64,000 bases of DNA, taken from positions 186,001 through 250,000 of the forward strand of contig NZ_NOIN01000003.1 in the NCBI RefSeq assembly GCF_014596565.1. Reading direction: 5' to 3'. This DNA comes from Pseudomonas sp. PSB18 (GTDB taxonomy: Bacteria > Pseudomonadota > Gammaproteobacteria > Pseudomonadales > Pseudomonadaceae). The position numbers were made by a program, and so were the translations under genes. Position 1 is the first letter of the stretch. Every line of letters starts with the position of its first letter. The notes beneath the pieces were generated by a model. That model did no database searches, was not told the origin of the DNA, and saw only the letters and a program-made list of their open reading frames with translations. Below, piece by piece: positions 14,965-34,464 of the stretch.

Positions 14965-15810
14965 TCAACGACGTGGCAGGAATTGCAGTGGATCTACCGG
15001 TTTACCTTGTCGGCGAATCTCAAAGTGCAGTTTCACCCGGTCTGTACCCGTTGACCCCATTTCGGCAATTGTCTGTCCGACCTTGACCTGCTGCCCCTCC
15101 CGAACCAACAGCCTGCGGTTGTGACCGTAGGCACTGACGTAGGTATCGCTGTGTTTGATGATCACGAGTTCGCCGTAGCCCCTCAAACCACTCCCGGCGT
15201 ACACAACCGTGCCATCAGACGCGGCTAAAACAGGCTGTCCCAAATCCCCGGCGATATCAATTCCTTTATTCAAACTACCGTTTGAAGAGAATTTTCCAAT
15301 GAGAACGCCATTAGAAGGCCATCCCCAGCCAGTCGGGGCGGGGCCTGCCGGAGGCAGGGGAGCAGGTACCGGTTTGCTCGCGACGGACGGTACTGTCGTC
15401 GTCGCAGCCCCGATCGGCCGGCGAATGACCGTGGTTTTGCTCGACGACGAAGGCGTCGAATCCGACTGCGTGACGACCGCGGTAGGCGTTGAACCGCTGC
15501 GACCATCGAAGCGAATCGTCTGACCTGGGTGGATCGTATAAGGCGCAGGAATGTTGTTCCGCGCCGCGAGGGACTTGTAGTCCCAGCCGTAGCGAAAAGC
15601 GATGGAAAACAAGGTATCGCCACGACGGACTACATACTGACCGGTCGTTACTGTAGGACGTTGCGGCGCAGCATTGTTGCGATCGACAACCCGGACATTA
15701 CCCGACGGCGTACTGGAACAACCGACCAGCAAGGTACTCAAGACAAGGCCAGTCACCAGGCGCTGAAAGCTCGTGATACCCATACGCTGCGCAATGACTG
15801 TGAGACTCAC
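14965..15810 (-). CDS. nlpD: Lipoprotein NlpD (LysM + degenerate LytM, amidase activator)
   Basis: A 281-residue outer-membrane lipoprotein starting at a GTG at 15810 with GGGAG upstream. The signal ends in lipobox LLVG-Cys31. A LysM domain (QYVVRRGDTLFSIAFRYGWDYKSLAARN, about residues 58-85) binds peptidoglycan; the C-terminal M23/LytM domain spans roughly 180-280. The first zinc-ligand histidine is replaced (NKGIDIAGD instead of HxGIDI), so it should be catalytically dead and act as an activator of a cell-division amidase, as known for NlpD. A frame open to 15873 would add an unlikely non-signal N-terminus. Confidence 0.94.
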   Translation of the reverse strand: MSLTVIAQRMGITSFQRLVTGLVLSTLLVGCSSTPSGNVRVVDRNNAAPQRPTVTTGQYVVRRGDTLFSIAFRYGWDYKSLAARNNIPAPYTIHPGQTIRFDGRSGSTPTAVVTQSDSTPSSSSKTTVIRRPIGAATTTVPSVASKPVPAPLPPAGPAPTGWGWPSNGVLIGKFSSNGSLNKGIDIAGDLGQPVLAASDGTVVYAGSGLRGYGELVIIKHSDTYVSAYGHNRRLLVREGQQVKVGQTIAEMGSTGTDRVKLHFEIRRQGKPVDPLQFLPRR

Positions 15811-16021
15811 CCGCCGCTCCCTTTGTGGTGGCTGAAAAATTGGAAACTGCCTGCCCAGGCAGACACGATGCAAGTATAACGGCGCGCGACCGCGCCTCTA
15901 TTAATGAAGCGCCAAGCACTGTTGCACACGTTTGCTCGACGCCATTGAGTCCTGTTCGGCACTGGGGTGCCGCTGTAAGACACAACCCGCGCTTCGGAAT
16001 TCAGCGTGCGTTTATAAATGC

Positions 16022-17432
<1,411 letters not shown>

Positions 17433-17445
<13 letters not shown>

Positions 17446-18491
17446 GGGCTGTCCGTCTGCCCCACCGGCACCAGATCGACGAGTTCGCGCACCAAGACAG
17501 TGGCGAAACATCCGGCCGGCAGGACGAATTCCAGTTGCAGAATGTCTAGCGAGGGATAATGCCACGACAGCCCGCCAATGGGCAGTCGCAGGATGCGACG
17601 TTCGTGACTCATTCCCGCGTTTACCAACCAATCGCGCAAATCCGCTTCGTGCTCGGCGACGGCCTGTTCCAGATCGTGGATCACACCCGAGGTCGGTGAA
17701 GGACCTTCACCCCACTGTGGCCCGGTTGGGTGCAGATCGAGGATCGCCAGGCGCGGATCGTTGCATTCGGCTTCACCGGCCGGGAAAAAGCTGCGGCTGT
17801 CGGTGAAGGCCAGCAAGTCGCCCACTTGGGCTTGTTGCCAGGTACCGTCGGCCACCCGGGCCGCCAATACACGGTTGAACAGGAAACTACGGGCTGCCGA
17901 CAACAGCCGCGAACGCACGTTGCGTTGCTCCGGCAGGGCCTTGCGCGCCGCCCAGGCACGAGCATCGACGACGTTGCCGCCATCATGACCAAAGCGCTGG
18001 GCACCGTAATAGTTGGGGATGCCCTGGCGGACGATCTGTTGCAGGCGCGCATCGATGGCGGCCGGGTCGCCCTTGAACTGGGTCAGGCGCAAGGTGAAAC
18101 CATTGGCCGAGTGGGCGCCGCGTTGCAGCTTGCGTCTATGGCGCCCGGTCTTGAGGATTTTCAGCGTGTCGTTCTCTGCCGCCGACAGGTCCGGATCGGC
18201 CTTGCCCGGCAATTGGATGCTGAACCATTGCCGGGTCAGGGCCTGACGGTCCTTGAGCCCGGCGTAGCTGACGGTGCGCAGCGGCACGCCAGCCGCCTTG
18301 GCAATTCGCCGGGCCGCTTCTTCGGTGTTCAAGCCGCGCTTTTCGACCCAGATCCACAAATGCTCGCCATCGCCGGTCAACGGGATGTCGAGCACTTCAT
18401 CGACCTGGAAATCTTCAGCGGTGGCCTTGAGCACCGCGCTGCCCAGCGATTCGCCATAGGCACGCGGCCCCAACAATTCCAGTTCGGTCAT
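17433..18491 (-). CDS. truD: tRNA pseudouridine(13) synthase TruD
   Basis: A 352-residue enzyme that converts uridine 13 of tRNA-Glu to pseudouridine. Motifs of the TruD family are visible: [20 protein letters not shown] near the start, the catalytic [17 protein letters not shown] (Asp near residue 81), [18 protein letters not shown] and [12 protein letters not shown]. Size matches E. coli TruD (349). It lies between ispF (ATGA overlap) and surE (13-base overlap) in a packed operon. Confidence 0.95.
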
Positions 18492-18961
18492 GGGCGCAGC
18501 AACAAGGCAACGGAATGGACGGCAATGCCTTCTTCGCGACCGACGAAACCCAGCTTCTCGGTGGTGGTGGCTTTCACGTTCACCTGGTCCAGCTCAACTT
18601 GAAGATCCTCGGCAATCAACTGGCGCATGGCCTCGATGTGCGGCGCCATTTTCGGCGCCTGGGCAACAATGGTGTTATCGACATTGCCGACCTTCCAGCC
18701 CTTGGCGTGGATCAGCGAGACCACATGGCGCAGCAGCACGCGGCTGTCGACACCTTTGAATCGAGGGTCGGTGTCGGGAAAATGTTTACCGATATCGCCC
18801 AGGGCCGCCGCACCGAGCAATGCATCGCTCAGGGCATGCAGCAGGACATCACCGTCAGAATGCGCGAGCAACCCGAAGCCGTGTGCGATACGCACGCCGC
18901 CCAGCGTAATGAAATCGCCTTCAGTGAAACGGTGAACATCGTAGCCGTGGCCAATACGCAT
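18488..18961 (-). CDS. ispF: 2-C-methyl-D-erythritol 2,4-cyclodiphosphate synthase
   Basis: A 157-residue enzyme of the non-mevalonate isoprenoid pathway that cyclises CDP-ME-2-phosphate. It starts [12 protein letters not shown] (Asp and His zinc ligands) and has [37 protein letters not shown] sequence with the second histidine, then a C-terminal [18 protein letters not shown]. Homotrimeric in the family. It heads the ispF-truD-surE-pcm run; ispD lies about 3.2 kb upstream here rather than adjacent. Confidence 0.96.
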   Translation of the reverse strand: MRIGHGYDVHRFTEGDFITLGGVRIAHGFGLLAHSDGDVLLHALSDALLGAAALGDIGKHFPDTDPRFKGVDSRVLLRHVVSLIHAKGWKVGNVDNTIVAQAPKMAPHIEAMRQLIAEDLQVELDQVNVKATTTEKLGFVGREEGIAVHSVALLLRP

Positions 18962-18990
18962 AAAAAAACGCCCTGATTTCTGTCAGGGCG
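18962..18990 (-). terminator. Terminator of fghA
   Basis: CGCCCTGA, six-base loop, TCAGGGCG and seven T on the minus strand, between fghA and ispF. It separates the formaldehyde genes from the ispF operon. Confidence 0.88.
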
Positions 18991-19004
18991 TGATTCTACC
19001 TGCA

Positions 19005-19850
19005 TTAGGCGTTTAGAGCGCGTGCATGATGTTGCAGATGATCATCAATGAAACTGGCGATGAAGAAGTAGCTATGGTCGTAGCCCGGTTGCAGGCGCAA
19101 CTCCAGGGGATGACCTGCCGCCTTCGCCGCCTGTTGCAAGGCTTCGGGTTTGAGCTGGTTGGCCAGGAAATCATCGCGATCGCCTTGGTCCACCAGCAGC
19201 GGCAACTTCTCGTCAGCCTCGGCAATCAGCGCACAGGCATCCCATTCACGCCATTTCGAGCGGTCTTCCCCCAGATAACGGGAGAAGGCTTTCTGACCCC
19301 ATGGGCAATCCATCGGATTGTTGATCGGCGAAAAAGCCGACACCGAACGGTAACGTCCCGGGTTGCGCAAGGCGCAGACCAGCGCGCCGTGGCCGCCCAT
19401 GGAGTGACCGCTGATGCTGCGCTTGTCCGACGCCGGAAAATGCGCTTCGACCAACGCCGGCAATTCCTGCACCACGTAGTCATACATCCGATAGTGCCGC
19501 GCCCAGGGCTCCTGGGTGGCGTTCAGGTAGAACCCGGCGCCCAGGCCGAAGTCCCAGGCGTTGTCCGGATCGCCCGGCACGTCGGCGCCACGCGGGCTGG
19601 TGTCCGGCGCGACGATGATCAATCCCAACTCGGCGGCCATGCGCTGGGCACCGGCCTTCTGCATGAAGTTCTCGTCGGTGCAGGTCAGCCCGGACAACCA
19701 ATACAGCACGGGCAGCTTGCCGCCCTGCTCGGCTTGCGGTGGCAGGTACACGGCAAACACCATGTCACAGCCGAGCACTTCTGAACGGTGCCGGTAACGC
19801 TTGTGCCAGCCGCCGAAGCTTTTCTGGCAGGAAATATTCTCAAGACTCAT
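19005..19850 (-). CDS. fghA: S-formylglutathione hydrolase
   Basis: A 281-residue serine esterase that splits S-formylglutathione into formate and glutathione. The nucleophile elbow is GHSMGGHGA (Ser near residue 148), with the usual [23 protein letters not shown] and later [12 protein letters not shown] and [17 protein letters not shown] supplying Asp and His. Cytosolic. It is 74 bases after adhC on the same strand, completing the glutathione-dependent formaldehyde route. PAO1 has the same pair (PA3628-PA3629). Confidence 0.95.
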   Translation of the reverse strand: MSLENISCQKSFGGWHKRYRHRSEVLGCDMVFAVYLPPQAEQGGKLPVLYWLSGLTCTDENFMQKAGAQRMAAELGLIIVAPDTSPRGADVPGDPDNAWDFGLGAGFYLNATQEPWARHYRMYDYVVQELPALVEAHFPASDKRSISGHSMGGHGALVCALRNPGRYRSVSAFSPINNPMDCPWGQKAFSRYLGEDRSKWREWDACALIAEADEKLPLLVDQGDRDDFLANQLKPEALQQAAKAAGHPLELRLQPGYDHSYFFIASFIDDHLQHHARALNA

Positions 19851-19924
19851 CGCATTTCAGCCCCAAGCCCAAGCTGCAAGAGAAGCGTCGTGCCCACTTG
19901 CAACCTGCCGCTTGGTGCTGCTCC

Positions 19925-21144
<1,220 letters not shown>

Positions 21145-22041
21145 ATGTCCGATAACCGCTGGGAGGGGATCGACGAGTTCGTCGCCGTGGCCGAATGCAG
21201 CCAGTTCACCGCCGCTGCCGAACGCCTCGGGGTTTCGTCCTCGCATATCAGTCGACAAATCGCCCGGCTGGAAGAACGGCTACAGACACGATTACTGTAT
21301 CGCAGCACCCGTCGGGTCACCCTGACCGAGGCCGGACAGACCTTTCTGCAGCATTGCCAACGGCTGCAGGATGGCCGCGAAGAAGCACTCCGGGCGGTGG
21401 GCGATCTCACCAGCGAACCCAAGGGCATGTTGCGAATGACTTGTGCGGTGGCCTATGGCGAGCGGTTCATCGTGCCGCTGGTGACACGGTTCATGGGGCT
21501 TTACCCACAATTACGGGTAGACATCGAACTGAGCAATCGGCCCCTCGACCTGGTCCACGAAGGGCTGGATCTGGCGATTCGCCTGGGTCGCCTGCAGGAC
21601 TCACGCCTGATTGCCACGCGCCTCGCACCGCGTCGCATGTACCTGTGCGCCTCACCGTCTTATCTGGAACGGTATGGCCGGCCCCATAGTTTGTCGGAAT
21701 TGAGCCGCCATAACTGCCTGATCGGCAGTTCCGACTTGTGGCAACTGGAACAGAACGGTCGGGAATTTTCCCAGCGTGTACAGGGAAACTGGCGCTGCAA
21801 CAGCGGCCAGGCGGTGCTGGAGGCGACCTTGCAAGGAATCGGCTTGTGTCAGTTGCCGGATTACTACGTGCTGGAGCATCTGCACAGCGGCGCATTGATC
21901 TCGCTGTTGGAAGCGCATCAGCCACCGAATACGGCGGTGTGGGCGTTGTATCCGCAGCAACGGCATCTGTCGCCGAAGGTGCGCAAGCTGGTGGATTACT
22001 TGAAGGAAGGGCTGGCTGAGCGGCCGGAATACCGGGGATGA
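21145..22041 (+). CDS. gfnR: LysR-type regulator of formaldehyde detoxification (GfnR-like)
   Basis: A 298-residue LysR-type transcription factor. The N-terminal winged helix covers residues 1-65 (FVAVAECSQFTAAAERLGVSSSHISRQIARLEERLQTRL), followed by the effector-binding domain with a PKGMLRMTCAVAYGERFI hinge. It is divergent from adhC-fghA, the layout of PA3630 (gfnR), which activates these genes in response to formaldehyde. The assignment rests on that synteny; the effector cannot be read from sequence. Confidence 0.88.
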   Translation: MSDNRWEGIDEFVAVAECSQFTAAAERLGVSSSHISRQIARLEERLQTRLLYRSTRRVTLTEAGQTFLQHCQRLQDGREEALRAVGDLTSEPKGMLRMTCAVAYGERFIVPLVTRFMGLYPQLRVDIELSNRPLDLVHEGLDLAIRLGRLQDSRLIATRLAPRRMYLCASPSYLERYGRPHSLSELSRHNCLIGSSDLWQLEQNGREFSQRVQGNWRCNSGQAVLEATLQGIGLCQLPDYYVLEHLHSGALISLLEAHQPPNTAVWALYPQQRHLSPKVRKLVDYLKEGLAERPEYRG

Positions 22042-22072
22042 AGCCAGTGTTTCAGGGCCTGGGCAATAGCTA

Positions 22073-22162
22073 TCGCGAGCAGGCTCGCTCCCACAGTGGA
22101 TCTTAAATCGACACATATTCTGTGTACGACAGAAACCCTTGTGGGAGCGAGCCTGCTCGCGA
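22073..22162. repeat. Paired REP element (inverted)
   Basis: TCGCGAGCAGGCTCGCTCCCACA and its inverted copy TGTGGGAGCGAGCCTGCTCGCGA, separated by about 44 bases (each arm 23 bases, quoted in parts elsewhere). It sits between the convergent gfnR and ispD and may serve as a bidirectional 3' end. Confidence 0.9.
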
Positions 22163-22174
22163 TGGCGATTTCAT

Positions 22175-22882
22175 TTAATGACGATAAGCCCAACGCTGGC
22201 GCAACCACTCCAGGTCTTCGGGACGGGTGACCTTGATGTTGTCCGACCGCCCTTCAATCAACCGCGGCGCCTGCCCCGCCCACTCCATGGCAGAAGCTTC
22301 ATCGGTAATCACCGCATCCGCCACCAGGCTGTCGGCCAAGGCCCGATGCAAGGCACCGAGGCGAAACATCTGCGGTGTATAGGCTTGCCAGATCACGCTG
22401 CGATCAACGGTTTCCACCACACGGCCATGCTTGTCGACGCGTTTTAGGGTATCGCGTGCCGGGACGGCCAACAGGCCACCGACCGGGTCGTTCGCCAGCT
22501 CGCCGAGCAGCGTGTCAAGATCGTCCCTGGACAGGTTGGGCCGGGCAGCATCATGCACCAGTACCCAATCGTGATCGTCGGCGCCCTGGGCATGCAGGTG
22601 CAGCAAGGCATTGAGCACCGAATCCGAACGCTGCGCGCCACCGTCTACCCGCTGAACGCGGGAGTCGCCGGCACAGGCCAGGGTCGGCCAGTAAGGATCA
22701 TCGTGGGCAACGCAGACCACCACGCCCTTGACGGTCGGATGATCGAGGAAACAGCCGAGGCTGTGTTCAAGAATAGTGCGCCCGCCCAGTTGCAGGTATT
22801 GCTTGGGACGGTCCGCGGCCATACGGGCTCCGACGCCCGCGGCAGGAATCACGGCCCAGAAGGCCGGCAATCGGATACTCAT
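22175..22882 (-). CDS. ispD: 2-C-methyl-D-erythritol 4-phosphate cytidylyltransferase
   Basis: A 235-residue enzyme that joins CTP to methylerythritol phosphate. The nucleotide-binding VIPAAGVGARMAADRPKQYLQLGGRTILEH is at residues 11-40, and VLVHDAARPNLSRDDLD and PARDTLKRV follow at expected places. The gene start overlaps the ftsB stop as ATGA. It works with ispF and dxr, both in this window. Confidence 0.96.
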   Translation of the reverse strand: MSIRLPAFWAVIPAAGVGARMAADRPKQYLQLGGRTILEHSLGCFLDHPTVKGVVVCVAHDDPYWPTLACAGDSRVQRVDGGAQRSDSVLNALLHLHAQGADDHDWVLVHDAARPNLSRDDLDTLLGELANDPVGGLLAVPARDTLKRVDKHGRVVETVDRSVIWQAYTPQMFRLGALHRALADSLVADAVITDEASAMEWAGQAPRLIEGRSDNIKVTRPEDLEWLRQRWAYRH

Positions 22883-23157
22883 TGGGCCAACTGGTAGAGG
22901 GTTTCGCCCTCCTTGACCATGCCCAACTCATGACGAGCCCGCTCTTCAACGGTCTCCATGCCTTTTTTCAGTTCCATCACTTCGGCGTCCATCACCCGAT
23001 TACGCTCCAGCAATGCCTCGTTCTCGGCGTGCTGGTCGGCAATCTGCTGAGTCAGGTCGGCCACTTGCGCCAGGCTGCCATTACCCACCCACAGGCGGTA
23101 CTGCAGGCCGGCCAGCAACAGGAGCAAGACAAGAAACAACCAATTGGGACTGCGCAT
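22879..23157 (-). CDS. ftsB: Cell division protein FtsB
   Basis: A 92-residue bitopic inner-membrane protein: short cytoplasmic N-terminus, a transmembrane helix (WLFLVLLLLLAGLQYRLWVG, residues 6-25), and a periplasmic coiled coil (LTQQIADQHAENEALLERNRVM...EVMELKKG). FtsB joins FtsL and FtsQ in the divisome. Typical ERARHELGMVKEGE segment near the end. It precedes ispD with an ATGA overlap and follows eno after 171 bases. Confidence 0.96.
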   Translation of the reverse strand: MRSPNWLFLVLLLLLAGLQYRLWVGNGSLAQVADLTQQIADQHAENEALLERNRVMDAEVMELKKGMETVEERARHELGMVKEGETLYQLAQ

Positions 23158-23214
23158 CGAATATCAGGTATCCAGTGAAAAAAGACCGCCATGCCAAACT
23201 TTGAAACGTCTGAT

Positions 23215-23247
23215 AGCACGAAGCCTGGAAGAACCAGGCTTGTGCTT
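23215..23247 (-). terminator. Hairpin after eno
   Basis: AGCACGAAGCCTGG, short loop, CCAGGCTTGTGCT with one bulged base, about 80 bases after the eno stop. The stem is strong but the minus-strand tail lacks a T run, so termination is likely but not certain. Confidence 0.55.
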
Positions 23248-23328
23248 CATAAGGCATCAGATTAGAGGCAAAACCGCCGCTATAGCGACTTTTGCGACCT
23301 AATCCGCTGTCTTTTTACCATTTACCGC

Positions 23329-24716
<1,388 letters not shown>

Positions 24717-24779
24717 AAGAGCAGTGCGGCCAGCGGGCCAGAGCGATAATCGAGCGGTACTTTACCGGAGAAAACCGCG

Positions 24780-27535
<2,756 letters not shown>

Positions 27536-28861
27536 TCAGCTCAAACCCAGATCTTGCTCCGATGGCTGCCAACGCAATTGCCAAGCGCCATCAACGTCCC
27601 CGTCGAGCCCCGGCAGGTTGGCCACCGCCAGTAATTGCCCGTCCCGATACAACAGCGGCAATCGGCCACGAACGAACGCCGGCAGGCCACTTTCGTTGAG
27701 CAAACGCTTGAGATCCCGATGACCACGACCGGGCAGCGTCATCACCTCGCCGCCCTGACGATAGCGCACGCAGAGCCGACCGTCGGGGATTTTCCCGTTG
27801 AGGGTCACCCGGCCATTGCCCGGCAGATCCAAAGCCTCAGTTGCCCGGGGCCATCTGACGCAGCCCGAGACCGTGTGCAGCCAAGAGCCGGACAACCACC
27901 AGGCCCGCCCGCCGGCCCGGTGCAGCTCACCGCCGGCCAGGCGCCAGATCGGCCGGGCATCATCCCCCGCGTCGCGCAGTGAATCCCAGCCGGCCCAGTG
28001 GTCGCTGTCGGGCAGCGTCGTCAGGGCCGCCAGCCAGTGGCCCATTGCATTGCGCTGGCGAGCGGCTGACAAGGCCTGCAAAGGCGCCAGCGCCAGCGAT
28101 TGCAGCCCAAGCCAGTCGAACGCATCTGGCGTCACGGCCTGGGCCAAGTCGATCCGCGCCAAGTCGTCCAGCAAGCCTTGGGCTTCGCCCATGTGCGCAG
28201 CACTTCGGGCCAGGGTTGCCGAGGCTTGCGGCCAGTGCCCGGCCAGCAGTGGAAAAACCCGCTGACGCAGGTAGTTGCGCGCGTACCGGTGATCATCGTT
28301 GGACGGGTCGTCGATCCAGCTCAAGCTCTGTTGCGTCGCATAGGTTTCCAACTCGGCACGGGATACCTCGAGCAAGGGCCGCAGCAGATGCCCCAGCCCC
28401 AAAGGCCGCTGCCGCGGCATCGCCGCCAAGCCCCTCACCCCTGCCCCCCGCAGCAGGCGAAACAACAAGGTTTCGGCCTGGTCATCACGGTGCTGGGCGG
28501 TGAGCAGCACTTCATCGCCATGGGTGGCCGCCACGAACGCGCCATAACGCGCCTCCCGGGCGGCACGCTCGATACTGGCGCCAGGGCGCACTTGCACATT
28601 CACCACGTCCAGCGGTACGCCAAGGGCCGCACAGACCGAACGGCAATGATCCGGCCACGCCTCGGCCGCTGCCTGAAGGCCGTGATGCACATGGATCGCA
28701 CTCAGCGCGGGTAGGGCATGGTGTTGCGAAAGGGTCGCGAGCAGGTGCAACAGGACGGTGGAATCGAGACCACCGGAAAAGGCAATGCGCCAGGTAGTAG
28801 CGTTGCGCCAGGGGGAGAGCTGGGTGAGGAGCCGGGTGGATAGATCCGCGCGGGAGTTCAT
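27536..28861 (-). CDS. tilS: tRNA(Ile)-lysidine synthase
   Basis: A 441-residue ATP-dependent enzyme that adds lysine to C34 of tRNA-Ile(CAU). The PP-loop SGGLDSTVLLHLL is near residues 28-40; HVHHGLQ, AREARYGAF, LLTAQHRDDQAETLLFRLLRG and DPSNDDHRYARNYLRQRVFPLL follow. The C-terminal domain is in the last 100 residues. The start at 28861 (MNSRADLS) excludes an open in-frame extension that would translate a REP repeat. Confidence 0.95.
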   Translation of the reverse strand: MNSRADLSTRLLTQLSPWRNATTWRIAFSGGLDSTVLLHLLATLSQHHALPALSAIHVHHGLQAAAEAWPDHCRSVCAALGVPLDVVNVQVRPGASIERAAREARYGAFVAATHGDEVLLTAQHRDDQAETLLFRLLRGAGVRGLAAMPRQRPLGLGHLLRPLLEVSRAELETYATQQSLSWIDDPSNDDHRYARNYLRQRVFPLLAGHWPQASATLARSAAHMGEAQGLLDDLARIDLAQAVTPDAFDWLGLQSLALAPLQALSAARQRNAMGHWLAALTTLPDSDHWAGWDSLRDAGDDARPIWRLAGGELHRAGGRAWWLSGSWLHTVSGCVRWPRATEALDLPGNGRVTLNGKIPDGRLCVRYRQGGEVMTLPGRGHRDLKRLLNESGLPAFVRGRLPLLYRDGQLLAVANLPGLDGDVDGAWQLRWQPSEQDLGLS

Positions 28862-28887
28862 AGGAGTCAGCCTTGGCACAAACAACT

Positions 28888-28976
28888 GTGGGAGCGAGCC
28901 TGCTCGCGATGGCGGTGAATCAATCAACTCATTTGTTGAATGTCAAACCGCTTTCGCGAGCAGGCTCGCTCCCACA
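28888..28976. repeat. Paired REP element between accA and tilS
   Basis: TGTGGGAGCGAGCCTGCTCGCGA at 28888 faces an inverted copy ending at 28976 with about 43 bases between. It follows the accA stop by 17 bases. Confidence 0.9.
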
Positions 28977-28992
28977 GGGTATAGCGTTCGGA

Positions 28993-29940
28993 TCAGAGAC
29001 CGTAGCTCATCAACCGCTCGTAGCGACGGGCCAGCAGCGCGTCGTTGTCGAACTTCTTCAGCATCGACAATTGCGAACTCAGCTCTGCGCGAATCAGCGC
29101 GGCAGCCGCTGCCGGGTCACGATGAGCACCGCCCACCGGCTCGTTGATCACTTTATCCACGATGCCCAGGCCTTTGAGACGCTCGGCGGTGATGCCCATG
29201 GCTTCCGCGGCGTCCGGCGCTTTCTCGGCGGTTTTCCACAGGATCGAGGCGCAGCCTTCCGGCGAGATCACTGCGTAAGTCGAATACTGCAGCATGTTCA
29301 ATTGGTCGCAGACGCCGATGGCCAACGCACCGCCGGAACCGCCTTCACCGATCACAGTGGCGATGATCGGGGTCTTCAGGCGTGCCATGACCCGCAGGTT
29401 CCAGGCAATCGCTTCGCTCTGGTTGCGCTCTTCGGCGTCGATACCCGGATAGGCGCCCGGCGTGTCGATGAAGGTCAGGATCGGCATCTTGAAGCGTTCG
29501 GCCATTTCCATCAGGCGGCAGGCCTTGCGATAGCCTTCCGGACGCGGCATGCCGAAGTTGCGACGGACTTTTTCGCGTACTTCGCGGCCCTTCTGGTGAC
29601 CGATGACCATCACCGGCTGGTCGTCCAGGCGGGCGACACCGCCGACGATCGCGGCGTCGTCGGAGAAGTGACGATCGCCGTGCAATTCGTCGAACTCGGT
29701 GAAGATGTGATCGATGTAGTCCAGGGTGTATGGACGACGCGGATGACGCGCCAGGCGCGCGATCTGCCAGCTGGTCAGCTTGCCGAAGATGTCTTCGGTC
29801 AGCGTGCGGCTCTTGTCCTGCAGACGAGAGATCTCATCGCCGATATTCAGCGAATTGTCATTACCGACCAAGCGCAACTCTTCGATCTTGGCTTGCAGGT
29901 CGGCGATCGGCTGTTCGAAATCTAGAAAATTCGGGTTCAT
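28993..29940 (-). CDS. accA: Acetyl-CoA carboxylase carboxyltransferase subunit alpha
   Basis: A 315-residue subunit that, with AccD, moves the carboxyl group from biotin to acetyl-CoA in fatty-acid synthesis. It starts [22 protein letters not shown] at 29940. [42 protein letters not shown] sequence, [23 protein letters not shown] and [15 protein letters not shown] are visible. It follows dnaE by 150 bases. Confidence 0.97.
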   Translation of the reverse strand: MNPNFLDFEQPIADLQAKIEELRLVGNDNSLNIGDEISRLQDKSRTLTEDIFGKLTSWQIARLARHPRRPYTLDYIDHIFTEFDELHGDRHFSDDAAIVGGVARLDDQPVMVIGHQKGREVREKVRRNFGMPRPEGYRKACRLMEMAERFKMPILTFIDTPGAYPGIDAEERNQSEAIAWNLRVMARLKTPIIATVIGEGGSGGALAIGVCDQLNMLQYSTYAVISPEGCASILWKTAEKAPDAAEAMGITAERLKGLGIVDKVINEPVGGAHRDPAAAAALIRAELSSQLSMLKKFDNDALLARRYERLMSYGL

Positions 29941-30051
29941 AGGCGTCCGTCTTGGGTCGACGTCCAAGAGAGCTTGGGCCGGCCGGTTGTCTATTCGCGC
30001 CCTACCTTAAGGGAGAGGCGCGTTCAGGTCGAGATTAAAAATTCGGGTCGC

Positions 30052-30090
30052 GGTCAGGGACCACTCCAAGTCCAGGAGTGGCCCCTGGCC
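30052..30090 (-). terminator. Hairpin immediately after dnaE
   Basis: GGTCAGGGACCACTCC and GGAGTGGCCCCTGGCC form a stem of about 15 pairs, beginning two bases after the dnaE stop. There is no clear T run on the minus strand, so it may only partly terminate or protect the mRNA end. Confidence 0.55.
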
Positions 30091-30091
30091 G

Positions 30092-33613
<3,522 letters not shown>

Positions 33614-33639
33614 AGTGATCCTGCGTAAAGTCATGAAAA

Positions 33640-33672
33640 CAACAAGGCCCGGATTGTACCGGGCCTTGGGTC
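33640..33672 (-). terminator. Terminator between rnhB and dnaE
   Basis: CAAGGCCCGG, loop, CCGGGCCTTG followed on the minus strand by TTGTTGTTTTC. It lies after rnhB and 27 bases before the dnaE start, so dnaE needs its own promoter or read-through. Confidence 0.75.
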
Positions 33673-33708
33673 TGAGTGGCGAATGCTCGTCAGTCGAAAT
33701 ACCGACCT

Positions 33709-33798
33709 TGTGGGAGCGAGCCTGCTCGGGAAGGCGCTATATCAGGCAACATCAATGTCTACCGTGCCGCCCTCTTCGCGAGCAAGCTCGCTCCCACA
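33709..33798. repeat. Paired REP element overlapping the 3' end of rnhB
   Basis: TGTGGGAGCGAGCCTGCTCGGGA at 33709 and the inverted arm TCGCGAGCAAGCTCGCTCCCACA at 33776-33798. The right arm lies within the rnhB reading frame and encodes residues near its C-terminus. Confidence 0.9.
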
Positions 33799-34464
33799 GG
33801 GGATTGCATTTGGCTGAACGGGACCAGCCGTTACCAAACCCTCACGAGCCTCATACGCCATCCGCACCGGTGCGAACGAACGCCGATGAATGGGGGTTGG
33901 CCCCAGTCGCGCCAAGGCTTCCAGATGCACCGGCGTCGGGTAACCCTTGTGGCCACCAATGCCGTAGCCCGGGTAAATCAGTTCGAAGGCGCTCATCTCC
34001 CGGTCACGGCTGACCTTGGCCAGGATCGATGCCGCCGCGATAGCCGGCACTTTCGCATCGCCCTGGATCACCGCCTCGGCGCGCATCGACAGTTTCGGGC
34101 AACGATTGCCATCGATCATCGCCAGTTTCGGCGTGATGTGCAGGCCCTGCACCGCTCGCTGCATGGCGAGCATGGTGGCGTGCAGGATATTCAGCTCGTC
34201 GATTTCTTCGACCTCGGCGCGGGCGATGCACCAGCTCAGGGCTTTTTCGCAGATTTCGTCGTAGAGCTTCTCGCGACGGGCCTCGGTGAGCTTCTTGGAA
34301 TCGTTGAGGCCCAGGATCGGCCGATTCGGGTCGAGAATCACCGCGGCCGTCACCACCGCGCCGCACAATGGGCCGCGCCCCACTTCATCGACGCCCGCCA
34401 CCAGCTCTTCGACTTCGGCGACCAGGTTGAAATCCAGGCCCATCTGCTGCTTCGAATGCTTCAT
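33742..34464 (-). CDS. rnhB: Ribonuclease HII, with REP-derived C-terminal tail
   Basis: A 240-residue enzyme that cuts RNA within RNA-DNA hybrids. Catalytic acidic residues are in [17 protein letters not shown] (Asp, Glu), IDGNRCP and [31 protein letters not shown] and [14 protein letters not shown] end the conserved core near residue 207. Family members are usually about 200-210 residues. The last about 30 residues (…[16 protein letters not shown]…) are translated from a REP arm and unlikely to matter for catalysis. The start at 34464 overlaps the lpxB stop as ATGA; an internal ATG at 34443 (MGLDFN) is also possible. Confidence 0.94.
   Translation of the reverse strand: MKHSKQQMGLDFNLVAEVEELVAGVDEVGRGPLCGAVVTAAVILDPNRPILGLNDSKKLTEARREKLYDEICEKALSWCIARAEVEEIDELNILHATMLAMQRAVQGLHITPKLAMIDGNRCPKLSMRAEAVIQGDAKVPAIAAASILAKVSRDREMSAFELIYPGYGIGGHKGYPTPVHLEALARLGPTPIHRRSFAPVRMAYEAREGLVTAGPVQPNAIPCGSELAREEGGTVDIDVA

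Noticed and set aside
28861..28927. In-frame N-terminal extension of tilS
   Set aside because: It translates one arm of a REP element and has no family match; ATG at 28861 fits TilS.
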